From contig JAQSWD010000045.1 in assembly GCA_029266835.1 (NCBI GenBank), positions 1 to 33,740 on the forward strand: DNA of 33,740 nt, written 5' to 3'. The stretch is from Steroidobacteraceae bacterium. GTDB lineage: Bacteria > Pseudomonadota > Gammaproteobacteria > Steroidobacterales > Steroidobacteraceae. This document shows positions 23,611 through 31,966 of this stretch, piece after piece. Every line of letters begins with the position of its first letter. Position 1 is the stretch's first letter. Both the position numbers and the translations under genes were made by a program. The notes beneath the pieces were generated by a model, which was given only the letters and a program-made list of their open reading frames with translations, was not told the origin of the DNA and ran no database searches.

Positions 23611-24564
23611 CTAACCAGCTTCCGCGGGTCGCGCGGCGATCAGCGCCTGAATTTCCGTCTCCAGCGCGGGATTGAAGCGGGCCGGGTCCTCCATCATCAG
23701 GAAGTGCCCGGCGCCCGGGATCACGACGGCGCGGAATTTCGGCAGCACCTTGCGGATGCGCAGTTCGTTGACGGGTTCGCCCAGATCGGAGTTGATGGCA
23801 ACGATGGGCACCGCGATTTCCTTGAGCGGCGCGGCGAAGTCGTAGCTCAGCACCGCGCGCATCGCGGGGATGGCCACCTTCGGCGGCGACAACGACATGT
23901 CGTAGGCGATTTTCTGCGCCAGCTGCGGATCCGCGCCCGGCGAAAAGAAATGTGTAGCGACCACCTCGCGGGTGTGGCCGATGAAGTTGGCCTCGAAGGG
24001 CTTGAGGATGGAGTCCAGCTGCGCGGCGCTGGGCAGCGGCGCGCCGATGGTCTTGAAGGTGTCGACGCCAATGATGCCGATGACGCGGCTCTTCAGCAGG
24101 CGCGCGGCCTCGATGGCCACCGGCCCGCCCATCGAATGCCCCACGAGGATGAGTTGCCGGTTCGGGATGGGCGCGACGGCCGAAGCCACGTCCTGCCCGA
24201 AGCGCTCCATGCCCCAGTCGCTGCGATTGGCATCGGTGCCGCCGTGGCCGGCGAGATCGACCGTGACCACGGTGTACCGGCTCTTGAGCACGGGCACCTG
24301 TTCGCGCCAGTAATTCGAGTCGCAGGACCAGCCGTGAATCAGCACCAGCGCCGGTTCATCGGCTTCCGAGGCTCCGTAGACGTGGTACTGGACATGCGTG
24401 CCATCGGGCGAGATGACGATGCGCGGTGTGCCCTCGGCGGGCTCGGCCTTGTCATTCGCGGCGGCGGGCGGTGAAGGGGGAGGCGTTTCCTGCTTGCTGC
24501 AGGCGGAAAGGGCCAGGAGGGAGAGAACGAGAGCGGCCGGGGCCGCGGCGACGAAAGAACGCAT
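23611..24564 (-). CDS. Lipoprotein alpha/beta hydrolase
   Basis: A 317-residue hydrolase with a lipoprotein signal: MRSFVAAAPAALVLSLLALSAC, lipid-modified cysteine 22. A Pro/Ala-rich linker precedes the alpha/beta-hydrolase fold: LVLIHGWSCDSNYW (oxyanion region), VDLAGHGGTD, LVGHSMGGPVA with the nucleophilic serine, and a C-terminal GAGHFLMMEDP with the catalytic histidine. It should be anchored in the periplasm. Substrate unknown; esterase or lactonase activity is likely. The ATG at 24564 is chosen because it begins the signal; it is 10 bases after the stop of the FAD oxidoreductase upstream, with which it forms an operon. Confidence 0.88.
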   Translation of the reverse strand: MRSFVAAAPAALVLSLLALSACSKQETPPPSPPAAANDKAEPAEGTPRIVISPDGTHVQYHVYGASEADEPALVLIHGWSCDSNYWREQVPVLKSRYTVVTVDLAGHGGTDANRSDWGMERFGQDVASAVAPIPNRQLILVGHSMGGPVAIEAARLLKSRVIGIIGVDTFKTIGAPLPSAAQLDSILKPFEANFIGHTREVVATHFFSPGADPQLAQKIAYDMSLSPPKVAIPAMRAVLSYDFAAPLKEIAVPIVAINSDLGEPVNELRIRKVLPKFRAVVIPGAGHFLMMEDPARFNPALETEIQALIAARPAEAG

Positions 24565-24574
24565 GCGCCGCAAT

Positions 24575-25675
24575 TTAAGCGAATGACGCCGCGTAGTCAC
24601 CGATGGGAATGGAAGACGTGAATCCGGGGCTCTCGATGCCAAGCAGGTTCACCAGGCCGGGGATGCCGTGATCCGCTTCGGATTCGATGCGGAAATCGGG
24701 TTGCGGCTCACCGGGGCCATGCAGCTTGGGGCGGATGCCGGTGTAGTCCGGCGTGAGCGCGCCATCGGCGAGCCGCGGCCAGTAGTGCCGGATGGCCTGG
24801 TAGAACGAGGGCGCGCGCGAGGCGTTCACCGAGTAGTCGATGCGGTCTATCCACTCGACGTCGGGACCGAAACGCACGCGTTTGCCCAGGTCGAGCGTAG
24901 CGTGGATGCCGAGCCCGGCCGCATGCGGCACCGGGTAGATGAGATGTTTGAACGGTGAGCGTTCGGTCACCGTGAAGTAATTCCCGCGCGCCAGGCGCAG
25001 AGTCGGGATGAGGTCCTTTGGATAACCCTCGATGCGATTCAGCAGCTCGACGGCGCCGAGGCCGGCGCTGTTGACCACGAATCGCGCTCCGAGCTCGGCG
25101 GCCGCCTCGCCGCCGGTCCTGATCAGGAACCCGCCCTGGGCGCGCGCGATGCTTTCCACGCGGCAATTGGTCACCAGCGTGCCACCGGCGTTTTCCATGT
25201 CACCTTGCAACGCCAGCATGTACGGGTGCTGGTCGATGATGCCGCTGGTGGCGCACAACAGCGCGGCCGTACAGCGGACTTCGGGTTCGAGCTTGTGCGC
25301 CTCGGCGCTGGAGATCATCCGCACGCCGGGCACCTCGTTGCGGCGCGCGCGTTCCTCGAGGTTCAGCAGGACCTTTTCCTCGTCGTCGCCGTTGGCGATG
25401 ACCAGCTTGCCGCAGTTCATGTGATCGACGCCGCGCTCCTGGCAGTAGGCATACAACGCGCGATTGCCGGCCACGCAGAAGCGCGCCTTGAAGCTGCCGG
25501 GCGCGTAGTACAACCCGGCGTGGATCACGCCGCTGTTGCGCGCCGATGTGATGGTGCCGTGATGGCTCTCGGCTTCGAGCAGCAGCACTTCGCGGCCCGC
25601 CAATGCCAACGCGCGCGCGGTGGCCAGCCCGACCACGCCCGCTCCGACGACCACGCATTCGACTCGATCCGCCAT
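24575..25675 (-). CDS. lhgO: FAD-dependent L-2-hydroxyglutarate oxidase/dehydrogenase-like protein
   Basis: A 366-residue DAO-family flavoprotein. The FAD motif VVVGAGVVGLATARALAL is at the N-terminus, followed by SARNSGVIHAGLYYAPGSFKARFC, which is characteristic of LhgO/L2HGDH. Further blocks are GIIDQHPYMLALQGDMENAGG, VVNSAGLGAVELL, RGNYFTV and the C-terminal LLGIESPGFTSSIPIGDY. The expected reaction is L-2-hydroxyglutarate to 2-oxoglutarate with electrons passed to the respiratory chain. Related D-amino-acid-type oxidases are less likely because of the HAGLYY motif. It begins only 14 bases from the divergent lipoprotein gene and lies close to a D-2-hydroxyglutarate dehydrogenase-like gene. 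Confidence 0.85.
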   Translation of the reverse strand: MADRVECVVVGAGVVGLATARALALAGREVLLLEAESHHGTITSARNSGVIHAGLYYAPGSFKARFCVAGNRALYAYCQERGVDHMNCGKLVIANGDDEEKVLLNLEERARRNEVPGVRMISSAEAHKLEPEVRCTAALLCATSGIIDQHPYMLALQGDMENAGGTLVTNCRVESIARAQGGFLIRTGGEAAAELGARFVVNSAGLGAVELLNRIEGYPKDLIPTLRLARGNYFTVTERSPFKHLIYPVPHAAGLGIHATLDLGKRVRFGPDVEWIDRIDYSVNASRAPSFYQAIRHYWPRLADGALTPDYTGIRPKLHGPGEPQPDFRIESEADHGIPGLVNLLGIESPGFTSSIPIGDYAASFA

Positions 25676-25689
25676 ATACTCAATTTATC
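25675..25689. promoter_or_regulatory. Very short divergent promoter region
   Basis: Only 14 bases lie between the lhgO start codon (25673-25675) and the lipoprotein ATG (25690). TATACT at 25675-25680, overlapping the lhgO start codon, is a -10-like box nine bases before the rightward ATG. Leftward, GATAAA lies just upstream of the lhgO ATG. Neither gene has a clear ribosome binding site. Confidence 0.4.
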
Positions 25690-26337
25690 ATGCAAGCACG
25701 AAACTCCCGCCGCCGTTTGTTGGTTCACATATCCGGCGCCTGCGTCGCGCTGGCGTTGACTGCCTGCGGCACCGCTGACAATCCGTACGCGAAGCTCGAG
25801 GATCCGCCGCTGGTGCAGGGCTCGCTGCATGTTGTCACGCTGGTGGCGGATACCGACGCGCCCGCCAGGAACATCGTCGACGATGGCTTCACTCCGGCAC
25901 CGCTGCCGCCCAACTATCCACAGGCGACTGCCGTCGAGGCATCGATCTGGGGTGTGCCCGAGCCCGTCGCGGCGGCGGTCCAGCATTTCAAGGCGCCGGC
26001 GGGCAAGACGGACGTTCGCTTGCTGGTGATGCCGCTGGCGGCTCGCGGCCGCGAGGCCAAGGCGGACGTGAATCGCGCGTTCTTCCGTAACGTGCTGGGC
26101 GCGGATGTGCCCACCTGGCCCTTGAGCCGCCCCGCCGACGACTCGGTGCGCGTGCAGGTGTGGACCTATTTCGTGCCCGACATCGTCAATGCCAGCAAAC
26201 GCCTGCGGGAGAGCGGGGTGCCGGTGATCTACGACCCCGTGGGCATCACCACGTCATACCTGGGCGATCACCGGACGCTGGCCATCCGGGCGCCGGATGG
26301 GACGGTAGTGCAGCTCGTTCAGAACTCGACGCGGTAG
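25690..26337 (+). CDS. Lipoprotein with a VOC (glyoxalase-like) fold
   Basis: A 215-residue protein with a lipoprotein signal (MQARNSRRRLLVHISGACVA, then LALTAC with the modified cysteine 26). The rest resembles a vicinal-oxygen-chelate domain: LHVVTLVADTDAPARNIVDDGF opens the first module, and VWTYFVPDIVNASKRLRESGVPVIYDP followed by TLAIRAPDGTVVQLVQ is a typical second module. Metal ligands cannot be assigned with confidence. It is presumably tethered in the periplasm. It lies between two 2-hydroxyacid oxidoreductase genes, divergent from one and ending a single base from the stop of the other. Role unknown. Confidence 0.7.
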   Translation: MQARNSRRRLLVHISGACVALALTACGTADNPYAKLEDPPLVQGSLHVVTLVADTDAPARNIVDDGFTPAPLPPNYPQATAVEASIWGVPEPVAAAVQHFKAPAGKTDVRLLVMPLAARGREAKADVNRAFFRNVLGADVPTWPLSRPADDSVRVQVWTYFVPDIVNASKRLRESGVPVIYDPVGITTSYLGDHRTLAIRAPDGTVVQLVQNSTR

Positions 26338-26338
26338 G

Positions 26339-27757
26339 TCAGATCCGCACGACCTTGCCCGGGTTCATGATGTTGTTAGGGTCGAAGGCCTTCTTCACCC
26401 GTTTCATGAGTTCGAGTTCCACCGGGTTGGCGTAACGCTCCAGCTCGAATACCTTGAGCTGGCCGATACCGTGTTCGGCGGAGAAGCTGCCGCCGAAATC
26501 GCGCACCAGGTCATGGATGGCGCGCTTGAGCTCGGGTTCGACGGCCTGCAGTTGCGCGGGCTGCGTGCCGGCGCGCTGGTTGATGTTGAAGTGCAGGTTG
26601 CCGTCGCCCAGGTGTCCATAGGCGACGAGCACGCCCTGCGGCACGTGCTGCGCCACCCAGGCCCCCGCGACTTCGATGAAACGGGGGACCTGCGACACCG
26701 GCACCGAGATGTCGTGCTTGAGGCTGGCGCCGTCCATGCGTTGCGCTTCGGGGATCGATTCGCGCAGGCGCCAGAAGGCGCCGCGCTCGCGCTCGTTCTG
26801 CGCGACGGCGGCGTCGGTGATCCAGCCTTCCTTGAGCGCCGACTCGAGCGTGTCCTGCAGCACCTCACCCAGCGGGTCGCCGATGCGGGAGGAAGACAAC
26901 TCGCAGAGCACGTACCAGGCGGACGGCATGGACAACGGATCGCTGACGCCCGGGATGTGCTTCACGGTGAGATCCACGCCGATGCGCGGGATCAGCTCGA
27001 AGGAGGTCACGCTGTCGCCGCTGGCCGAACGCAGGGCGCCCAGCATTGATACCGCGGCTTCGGGGCCGGTCACCGCGACGAATGCCGTGGCATGCGAGCG
27101 CAACGCGGGGTGGAGCTTCAGGCAGGCCGCCGTGATCACGCCCAGTGTGCCTTCCGCGCCCAGGAACAGCGACTTGATGTCGTAGCCGGTGTTGTCCTTG
27201 CGCAGCCCGGTCAGCACGTCGAGCACGCTGCCGTCGGCCAGCACCACCTCGAGACCCAGCACCAGCTCGCGCGCCATGCCGTAGTGGATGACGTTGAGCC
27301 CACCAGCGTTGGTCGAAAGATTTCCGCCCAGCATGCAGCTGCCTTCGCTGCCCAGGCTGAGGGGAAGATAGCGATCCGCACTGGCGGCTGCCTTCTGCAC
27401 GTCGGCCAGGATGCAGCCCGCCTCGGCGGTGAGCGTGTAGTTAGCCACGTCGATCGCGCGCACCCGGTTCAGCCGTGCCAGCGACAGCAGTACCTGGCTG
27501 CTGGAGGCGTCGGGCGTGGCGCCGCCGCAATAGCCGGTGTTGCCGCCCTGGGGCACCACGCCGATGCGGTGCTGGTTGCAGTGGGCCAGGAGGCGTGACA
27601 CGGCCGCGATGTCGGGGGGCGCCACTACCGCCAGGGCATGGCCGCGGTACAGCTCGCGATGGTCGCGCAGCATGGGCGCGGTGCGCGCCGGGTCGGTGAT
27701 CAGCGCGTCGGCGCCGACGGCCTGCGCAAGTCCGGAGAGGAAGCTGGCGTCATTCAT
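26339..27757 (-). CDS. FAD-binding D-2-hydroxyglutarate dehydrogenase / GlcD-like oxidase
   Basis: A 472-residue flavoprotein of the VAO/PCMH family. The FAD-binding half has VVPQGGNTGYCGGATPD, LPLSLGSEGSCMLGGNLSTNAGG and DNTGYDIKSLFLGAEGTLGVIT. The C-terminal half has YGHLGDGNLHFNIN, a metal-binding histidine region, and SAEHGIGQLKVFELERY. This architecture is shared by D-2-hydroxyglutarate dehydrogenase, D-lactate dehydrogenase and glycolate oxidase subunit D. The D-2-hydroxyglutarate assignment is favoured by family resemblance and by the nearby L-enantiomer enzyme. It is a single-gene unit, convergent with the VOC lipoprotein gene. The 75 bases before it (27758-27832) hold no gene. Confidence 0.87.
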   Translation of the reverse strand: MNDASFLSGLAQAVGADALITDPARTAPMLRDHRELYRGHALAVVAPPDIAAVSRLLAHCNQHRIGVVPQGGNTGYCGGATPDASSSQVLLSLARLNRVRAIDVANYTLTAEAGCILADVQKAAASADRYLPLSLGSEGSCMLGGNLSTNAGGLNVIHYGMARELVLGLEVVLADGSVLDVLTGLRKDNTGYDIKSLFLGAEGTLGVITAACLKLHPALRSHATAFVAVTGPEAAVSMLGALRSASGDSVTSFELIPRIGVDLTVKHIPGVSDPLSMPSAWYVLCELSSSRIGDPLGEVLQDTLESALKEGWITDAAVAQNERERGAFWRLRESIPEAQRMDGASLKHDISVPVSQVPRFIEVAGAWVAQHVPQGVLVAYGHLGDGNLHFNINQRAGTQPAQLQAVEPELKRAIHDLVRDFGGSFSAEHGIGQLKVFELERYANPVELELMKRVKKAFDPNNIMNPGKVVRI

Positions 27758-27832
27758 GCGCCGGCATGATAACGCGTGGCCTTTCAGCCGCCGTGCGGAA
27801 TGCTCCGCGGAGCGGTCGGGCCCTGCTCGACG

Positions 27833-28819
27833 CTACTTCGGCAGTGGTTTGATTCGCCGGGGATGATGATCGCGCACCGAAACCGGCACGGGCTTCAGGT
27901 CCCAGATGAGGCCGGTCCAGGACATCACCTTGAGCAGGTAATAGGTGATGTCGACCTCCCACCAGTAGAAACCCTGGCGGGTGGACGACGGGTAGTGATG
28001 GTGATTGTTGTGCCAGCCTTCGCCGAGCGTGATCAACGCGAGGAACCAGTTGTTGCGGCTGGAATCGCCGGTCTTGTAACGCTGCTTGCCGAACACATGC
28101 GACAGCGAATTGATGGTGTACGTGCCATGCGAGCACAACACCGTCGACACGAAGAAGCCCCAGATCAGCATCTGCCAGCCGTTGGTGCCGAGTTCCGGCG
28201 CCCAGGTCTCGAGGCCCTTGCCGAGGAAGAACAGGCTGATGGCCAGCACCACGGGCACGACGATGTCGAAGCGGTCGAGCGCGCGCAGCTCGGGGTAGTT
28301 CATGAGCTCGCGCACGCGCTTGAGGTCGGGTGCGAAACCCTTCTTCATCAGGAACCAGCTCATGTGCGCGCGCCAGAATCCGTGCTGGATGGGCGAGTGC
28401 GCGTCTTCCTTCTTGTCCGAATACTGATGGTGATCGCGGTGATGGGCCGCCCACCAGATGGGGCCGCGCTGGACCGCCGAGGAACCGAGTACACCAAACA
28501 GGAACTGCGCGACGCGCGAGGTCTTGAAACTCTTGTGCGAGAAGTACCGGTGATAAAAACCGGTGATGGCGAACATGCGGATGAAATACAGCGCGACGCA
28601 GACGATCAGCGCAATCGGGCTCCAACCAACCGTGAATACAAAGAGGCAGGCGGCATGCATGAGCAGGAAGGGCAGCGTGCGCACCCAGTCGATGCTGTCG
28701 GGGCCGTCGTGACGGGCCTGGGCATCGAAGGTCTGTGACTTGCTCGTATCGAACCAATGCATCACGGCGCGGGCGAGCCGCACCACCGGGTTACCCAAAG
28801 TCTGCTGCTCGGCACTCAT
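27833..28819 (-). CDS. Acyl-CoA/fatty acid desaturase (delta-9 type)
   Basis: A 328-residue integral membrane di-iron desaturase that puts a double bond into acyl chains. The three histidine boxes are HRYFSH, HRDHH and HNNHHH, in the expected order, between four hydrophobic segments (LPFLLMHAACLFVFTVGW, IALIVCVALYFIRMF, FDIVVPVVLAISLFFL and LIWGFFVSTVLCSHGTY). The spacing and GPIWWAAHHRDHH motif match bacterial delta-9 desaturases of the DesC/stearoyl-CoA type. AAGGA lies 13 bases before the ATG, rather distant. An electron donor such as a ferredoxin reductase would be needed; one gene for such a reductase is 8 kb away, but no link is shown. Confidence 0.94.
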   Translation of the reverse strand: MSAEQQTLGNPVVRLARAVMHWFDTSKSQTFDAQARHDGPDSIDWVRTLPFLLMHAACLFVFTVGWSPIALIVCVALYFIRMFAITGFYHRYFSHKSFKTSRVAQFLFGVLGSSAVQRGPIWWAAHHRDHHQYSDKKEDAHSPIQHGFWRAHMSWFLMKKGFAPDLKRVRELMNYPELRALDRFDIVVPVVLAISLFFLGKGLETWAPELGTNGWQMLIWGFFVSTVLCSHGTYTINSLSHVFGKQRYKTGDSSRNNWFLALITLGEGWHNNHHHYPSSTRQGFYWWEVDITYYLLKVMSWTGLIWDLKPVPVSVRDHHPRRIKPLPK

Positions 28820-28862
28820 GCGTACGGAAGATTCCTTGTTGAAGTCGGCGAATAAGACAAAT

Positions 28863-28897
28863 GCACCGGCCGGCAGTTTGATCTGTCCGGCCGGTGC
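28863..28897 (-). terminator. Strong hairpin between htpX and the desaturase gene
   Basis: GCACCGGCCGG (28863-28873) pairs perfectly with CCGGCCGGTGC (28887-28897) over a 13-base loop. On the leftward strand it follows the htpX stop by about 20 bases and is trailed by ATTTGTCTT, a weak T-rich run. It probably ends the htpX transcript before the desaturase gene. Confidence 0.65.
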
Positions 28898-28918
28898 AGG
28901 CTTTGAACTGCTTGGCGA

Positions 28919-29800
28919 TTAGCGGGCGCTGTTCAGTGCCGCGATCCGCTCTTCCAGGGGCGGATGGCTCATGAAGAGCTTCTGCCAGCCCTTCGGCGGG
29001 CCGCTGCGGATGCCGAAGGCCTGCATCTTCTCCGGCAGCGCCGTAGGGGAATGCACGCGTCTCAGCGCTTCCAGAGCGCCTACCATGGAATTGGTACCCG
29101 CCAGGTGCGCGCCACCCGCGTCCGCGCGGAATTCACGCTGCCGAGAGAACCAGGCCACCACCATGCCGGCCAGGATGCCGAGCACCAGCTGCGCGACGAT
29201 GACCGTGGCGATGTAACCAATGCCCACGCCGTCGCGCTCATTCTTGAGCAGCACGCGGTCGACGATGAAGCCGATGACACGGGCCAGGAAGAACACGAAG
29301 GTGTTCATGACGCCCTGGATCAGCGTCAGCGTCACCATGTCGCCATTGGCGACGTGGCTGACTTCATGGCCCAGCACGGCCTCGACTTCGTTGCGACGCA
29401 TGTTGTTGAGCAGGCCGGTGCTCACCGCCACCAGCGCGGAGTTCTTGTTCGCGCCCGTCGCGAAGGCGTTCGGGTCCGGCGAATCGAAAATGCCGACTTC
29501 GGGCATGCCGATACCGGCCTGTTCGGCCTGCGAGCGCACGGTATTGACCAGCCACTGCTCAGCCTCGTTGCGCGGCTGGGTGATCAGGCGCACGCCCATG
29601 GAGGTCTTGGCCATCCACTTGGAGAGCAGCAGGGAGATGAACGCGCCGCCGAAGCCCAGGATGGCCGAGAAGATCAGCAGCGCCTGGAGGTTCAGCCCTT
29701 CCCTGGTCAGATATCGATCGAGGCCGAGCACGGACACGACGATCGACAGCACCAGCATGATCGCGATGTTGGTGGTGATGAGAAGGATGATGCGTTTCAT
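28919..29800 (-). CDS. htpX: HtpX membrane zinc metalloprotease
   Basis: A 293-residue M48 protease of inner-membrane quality control, which cleaves misfolded membrane proteins together with FtsH. Two N-terminal membrane segments ([23 protein letters not shown] and [20 protein letters not shown]) are followed by the zinc motif HEVSH at residues 145-149. Two more hydrophobic segments and the third-ligand region [12 protein letters not shown] come after. Ends [16 protein letters not shown] as in other HtpX. In E. coli it is under Cpx and heat-shock control; no convincing site for either is seen here. An inverted repeat AAATCA-A-TGATTT (29901-29913) lies about 100 bases upstream, over the mobB stop. 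Confidence 0.96.
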   Translation of the reverse strand: MKRIILLITTNIAIMLVLSIVVSVLGLDRYLTREGLNLQALLIFSAILGFGGAFISLLLSKWMAKTSMGVRLITQPRNEAEQWLVNTVRSQAEQAGIGMPEVGIFDSPDPNAFATGANKNSALVAVSTGLLNNMRRNEVEAVLGHEVSHVANGDMVTLTLIQGVMNTFVFFLARVIGFIVDRVLLKNERDGVGIGYIATVIVAQLVLGILAGMVVAWFSRQREFRADAGGAHLAGTNSMVGALEALRRVHSPTALPEKMQAFGIRSGPPKGWQKLFMSHPPLEERIAALNSAR

Positions 29801-29903
29801 GGTCTTGGACTTCGCTCCGATGGGCGTGTTGTTTCTGCGGCAGTTCTGGCGGCGGCCGCCTGAATTTCAACGGCCGACGGTGAAAAGGGAATCGATATTA
29901 AAA

Positions 29904-30389
29904 TCAATGATTTAGCATGAAATCCACGACTTCCGGGATGTCATCCAGGTTCAAGCGGTGGCCCGCATAACCCGAGATGGCCAGCCCGGGAGGCGCCGCC
30001 ACGGCGGCAATGCCCGGATCGGCCAGCGCCAGCGGCACGCCAGGCCCACGAAATACTTCGACACGCCGGAGCCATTCGAGTTGCTTGTAACCCTCGATCA
30101 GCACGAAATCCACCGGCCGAAGCTCTCCCAGGAGGACTTCGAGGCTGGCGGGTCGGGGTGAGGCGGCTATCCGGGCCCATCCTTCATCCGAGGCCACGAT
30201 GACTTCGGAGGCACCGGCGGCGCGATGCCGGTGGCTGTCCTTGCCAGGGATGTCGAGCTCCACCCGGTGATGGTGGGTGTGCTTGATGGTCGAGACGCTC
30301 AACCCGCGCGCATTCAATGCCGGGATCAGGTGCTCGATCAAGGTCGTCTTGCCGCTGCCCTGGGACCCGACGACGGCAACCACGCGCAT
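29904..30389 (-). CDS. mobB: MobB, molybdopterin-guanine dinucleotide biosynthesis GTP-binding protein
   Basis: A 161-residue P-loop protein that assists MobA in attaching GMP to the molybdenum cofactor. It has the Walker A GSQGSGKTT (residues 8-16), STIKHTHHHRVELDIPGKDSHRHRAAGA, which is the characteristic MobB motif, and DFVLIEGYKQLEWLRRVEVFR. Length is typical. It follows the acidic-tail gene by 14 bases on the same strand. The only molybdenum enzyme in the window is the iorAB-like hydroxylase; that family usually carries the cytosine dinucleotide form, so MobB probably serves other enzymes outside the window. Confidence 0.93.
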   Translation of the reverse strand: MRVVAVVGSQGSGKTTLIEHLIPALNARGLSVSTIKHTHHHRVELDIPGKDSHRHRAAGASEVIVASDEGWARIAASPRPASLEVLLGELRPVDFVLIEGYKQLEWLRRVEVFRGPGVPLALADPGIAAVAAPPGLAISGYAGHRLNLDDIPEVVDFMLNH

Positions 30390-30403
30390 GCGTTGCGTAC
30401 TAG

Positions 30404-30739
30404 TTAGTAGTTGTCGTCTTCTTCGTCTTCGTCGAAATCGTCATCGTCGTCGTCATCATCGTCCTCGTCGTCTTCATCCTCGTCTTCATCGTCCTCGAAA
30501 TCGTCGTCCTCATCCTCGTCGTCATCGGACTCGGACTCGTCCGCCCAGCCTTCCGGCTGCTCGGTGGGCTCGAGGTCGAGTTCGTGCCAGGTGTCCAGGT
30601 CGAGTTCTTCGATCTCGCCGTCGACATATTCGATTTCGACGAGCTCGTCGTCCTCATCGACCGACAACACGCGGAAGGTTTCGTCTTCCTCTTTGTTCTC
30701 GTACCACTTGCCCGGCACCGGTGCGTATTCTCTGCCCAC
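30404..30739 (-). CDS. Small DUF6763-like protein with a poly-acidic tail
   Basis: A 111-residue protein with two parts. Residues 1-66 form a compact beta-rich domain (VGREYAPVPGKWYENKEEDE, VLSVDEDDELVEIEYVDGEI, LDLDTWHELDLEPTEQPEGW) resembling the DUF6763 family of unknown function. The last 45 residues (bases about 30407-30541) contain 39 Asp or Glu and end DDNY. The tail is encoded by runs of GAC/GAT/GAG/GAA triplets, which can expand or contract by slippage. GTG at 30739 is chosen because homology begins there and AAGG lies nine bases upstream; longer starts add a poor N-terminus. No signal or membrane segment. It is upstream of mobB and divergent from proB. Confidence 0.78.
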   Translation of the reverse strand: MGREYAPVPGKWYENKEEDETFRVLSVDEDDELVEIEYVDGEIEELDLDTWHELDLEPTEQPEGWADESESDDDEDEDDDFEDDEDEDEDDEDDDDDDDDDFDEDEEDDNY

Positions 30740-30824
30740 GGAATTCAGCCTTGAATGAAGCCTTAAGGATGGAGGCCGGAGAGTGTAGGGCGTGCCTGCG
30801 AATGCGGCAACGGGCGGCATTGCG

Positions 30825-30830
30825 TAAGAT
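30825..30830 (+). promoter_or_regulatory. -10-like hexamer before proB
   Basis: TAAGAT lies 11 bases before the proB ATG. There is no ribosome binding site between them, so the leader would be only a few bases long. No clear -35. Confidence 0.35.
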
Positions 30831-30841
30831 CGCATCCCCTC

Positions 30842-31966
30842 ATGAATACCGCAGCTCCACTAACTCGCGCGCGCCGCATCGTCGTCAAGGTCGGCTCGGC
30901 CCTGCTCGTCGATCAGGCCAGCGGGCAGGTCAACCGTCCCTGGCTGGAAACTCTCGTAGAGGACCTGCTGCGCCTGCGTGCACGCAATCAGGAAGTCGTC
31001 CTGGTGTCATCGGGTGCGATTGCACTGGGACGACGCGAACTCAAGCTCCCGGCCGGCGCCCTGCAGCTGGAGCAGAGCCAGGCCGCCGCCGCGGTAGGTC
31101 AGATTACGCTGGCACACATCTATAAGGAGTTGCTGGCTCCCTCCGGCATCACGGTGGCCCAGGTGCTGCTGACGCTGGAAGACAGCGAGCGCCGCCGCCG
31201 ATATCTGAATGCCCGCGCCACGCTCACCTCGCTGCTCGATCTGGGCGCACTGCCGGTGATCAACGAGAACGACACGGTGGCCACCACCGAGATCCGTTAT
31301 GGTGACAATGATCGTCTCGCGGCGCGCGTCGCCCAGATGACCAGCGCGGATTGCCTGCTGCTGCTGTCGGACGTGGCGGGGTTGTACACCGCGGATCCCA
31401 ATCTCGATTCCTCCGCACGACTGATACCCGAGGTGCGGGAGATCACGCCGGAGATCGAGGCCATGGGAGGCCGCTCGGCGTCGGCCGTCGGGTCAGGGGG
31501 CATGGCGACCAAGATCGCGGCGGCGAAGATCGCCACCTCCGCCGGCTGCGCCATGGCCATCGCCGCGGGCGCACCGATGCATCCCGTGCGCCGGATTGAA
31601 GAGGGCGCCGCGTGCAGCTGGTTCCTGCCGGCTTCGAATCCCGAGAATGCGCGCAAGCAGTGGATAGCGGGCGCGCTGCGTCCCAGCGGCGCCCTCAGCA
31701 TCGACGCCGGCGCCCAGAATGCCCTGCGTTCGGGAAAAAGCCTGCTGCCCGCGGGGGTGACCGCGGTCAGCGGCCGCTTCGAGCGGGGCGACACCGTGAG
31801 CGTGCTGGATCCGGCCGGCGTCGAAATCGCGCGGGGTATGATCGCCTACAACGATCGCGACGCCGCGCGGCTGGTTGGCAAACGCAGCGCGGATATCGAA
31901 GCCCTGCTGGGTTTTCGCGGACGCTCCGAAATGATCCACCGTGACGACCTGGTGATGATGCAATGA
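30842..31966 (+). CDS. proB: Glutamate 5-kinase
   Basis: A 374-residue enzyme that phosphorylates glutamate in the first step of proline synthesis. The amino-acid kinase domain covers residues about 1-255 ([65 protein letters not shown] and [15 protein letters not shown]). A C-terminal PUA domain follows ([29 protein letters not shown] to the end). Feedback inhibition by proline is usual in the family. The stop codon overlaps the proA start by four bases. No ribosome binding site precedes the ATG. Confidence 0.97.
   Translation: MNTAAPLTRARRIVVKVGSALLVDQASGQVNRPWLETLVEDLLRLRARNQEVVLVSSGAIALGRRELKLPAGALQLEQSQAAAAVGQITLAHIYKELLAPSGITVAQVLLTLEDSERRRRYLNARATLTSLLDLGALPVINENDTVATTEIRYGDNDRLAARVAQMTSADCLLLLSDVAGLYTADPNLDSSARLIPEVREITPEIEAMGGRSASAVGSGGMATKIAAAKIATSAGCAMAIAAGAPMHPVRRIEEGAACSWFLPASNPENARKQWIAGALRPSGALSIDAGAQNALRSGKSLLPAGVTAVSGRFERGDTVSVLDPAGVEIARGMIAYNDRDAARLVGKRSADIEALLGFRGRSEMIHRDDLVMMQ

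Noticed and set aside
29801-29903. Heat-shock (sigma-32) promoter for htpX
   Set aside because: A GTTGAAA-like -35 is present but no matching CCCCAT-type -10 at the right distance.
30407-30541. Triplet run as a sequencing artefact
   Set aside because: The triplets vary (GAC, GAT, GAG, GAA) and keep one frame to a normal stop, so it is more likely a real acidic tail.
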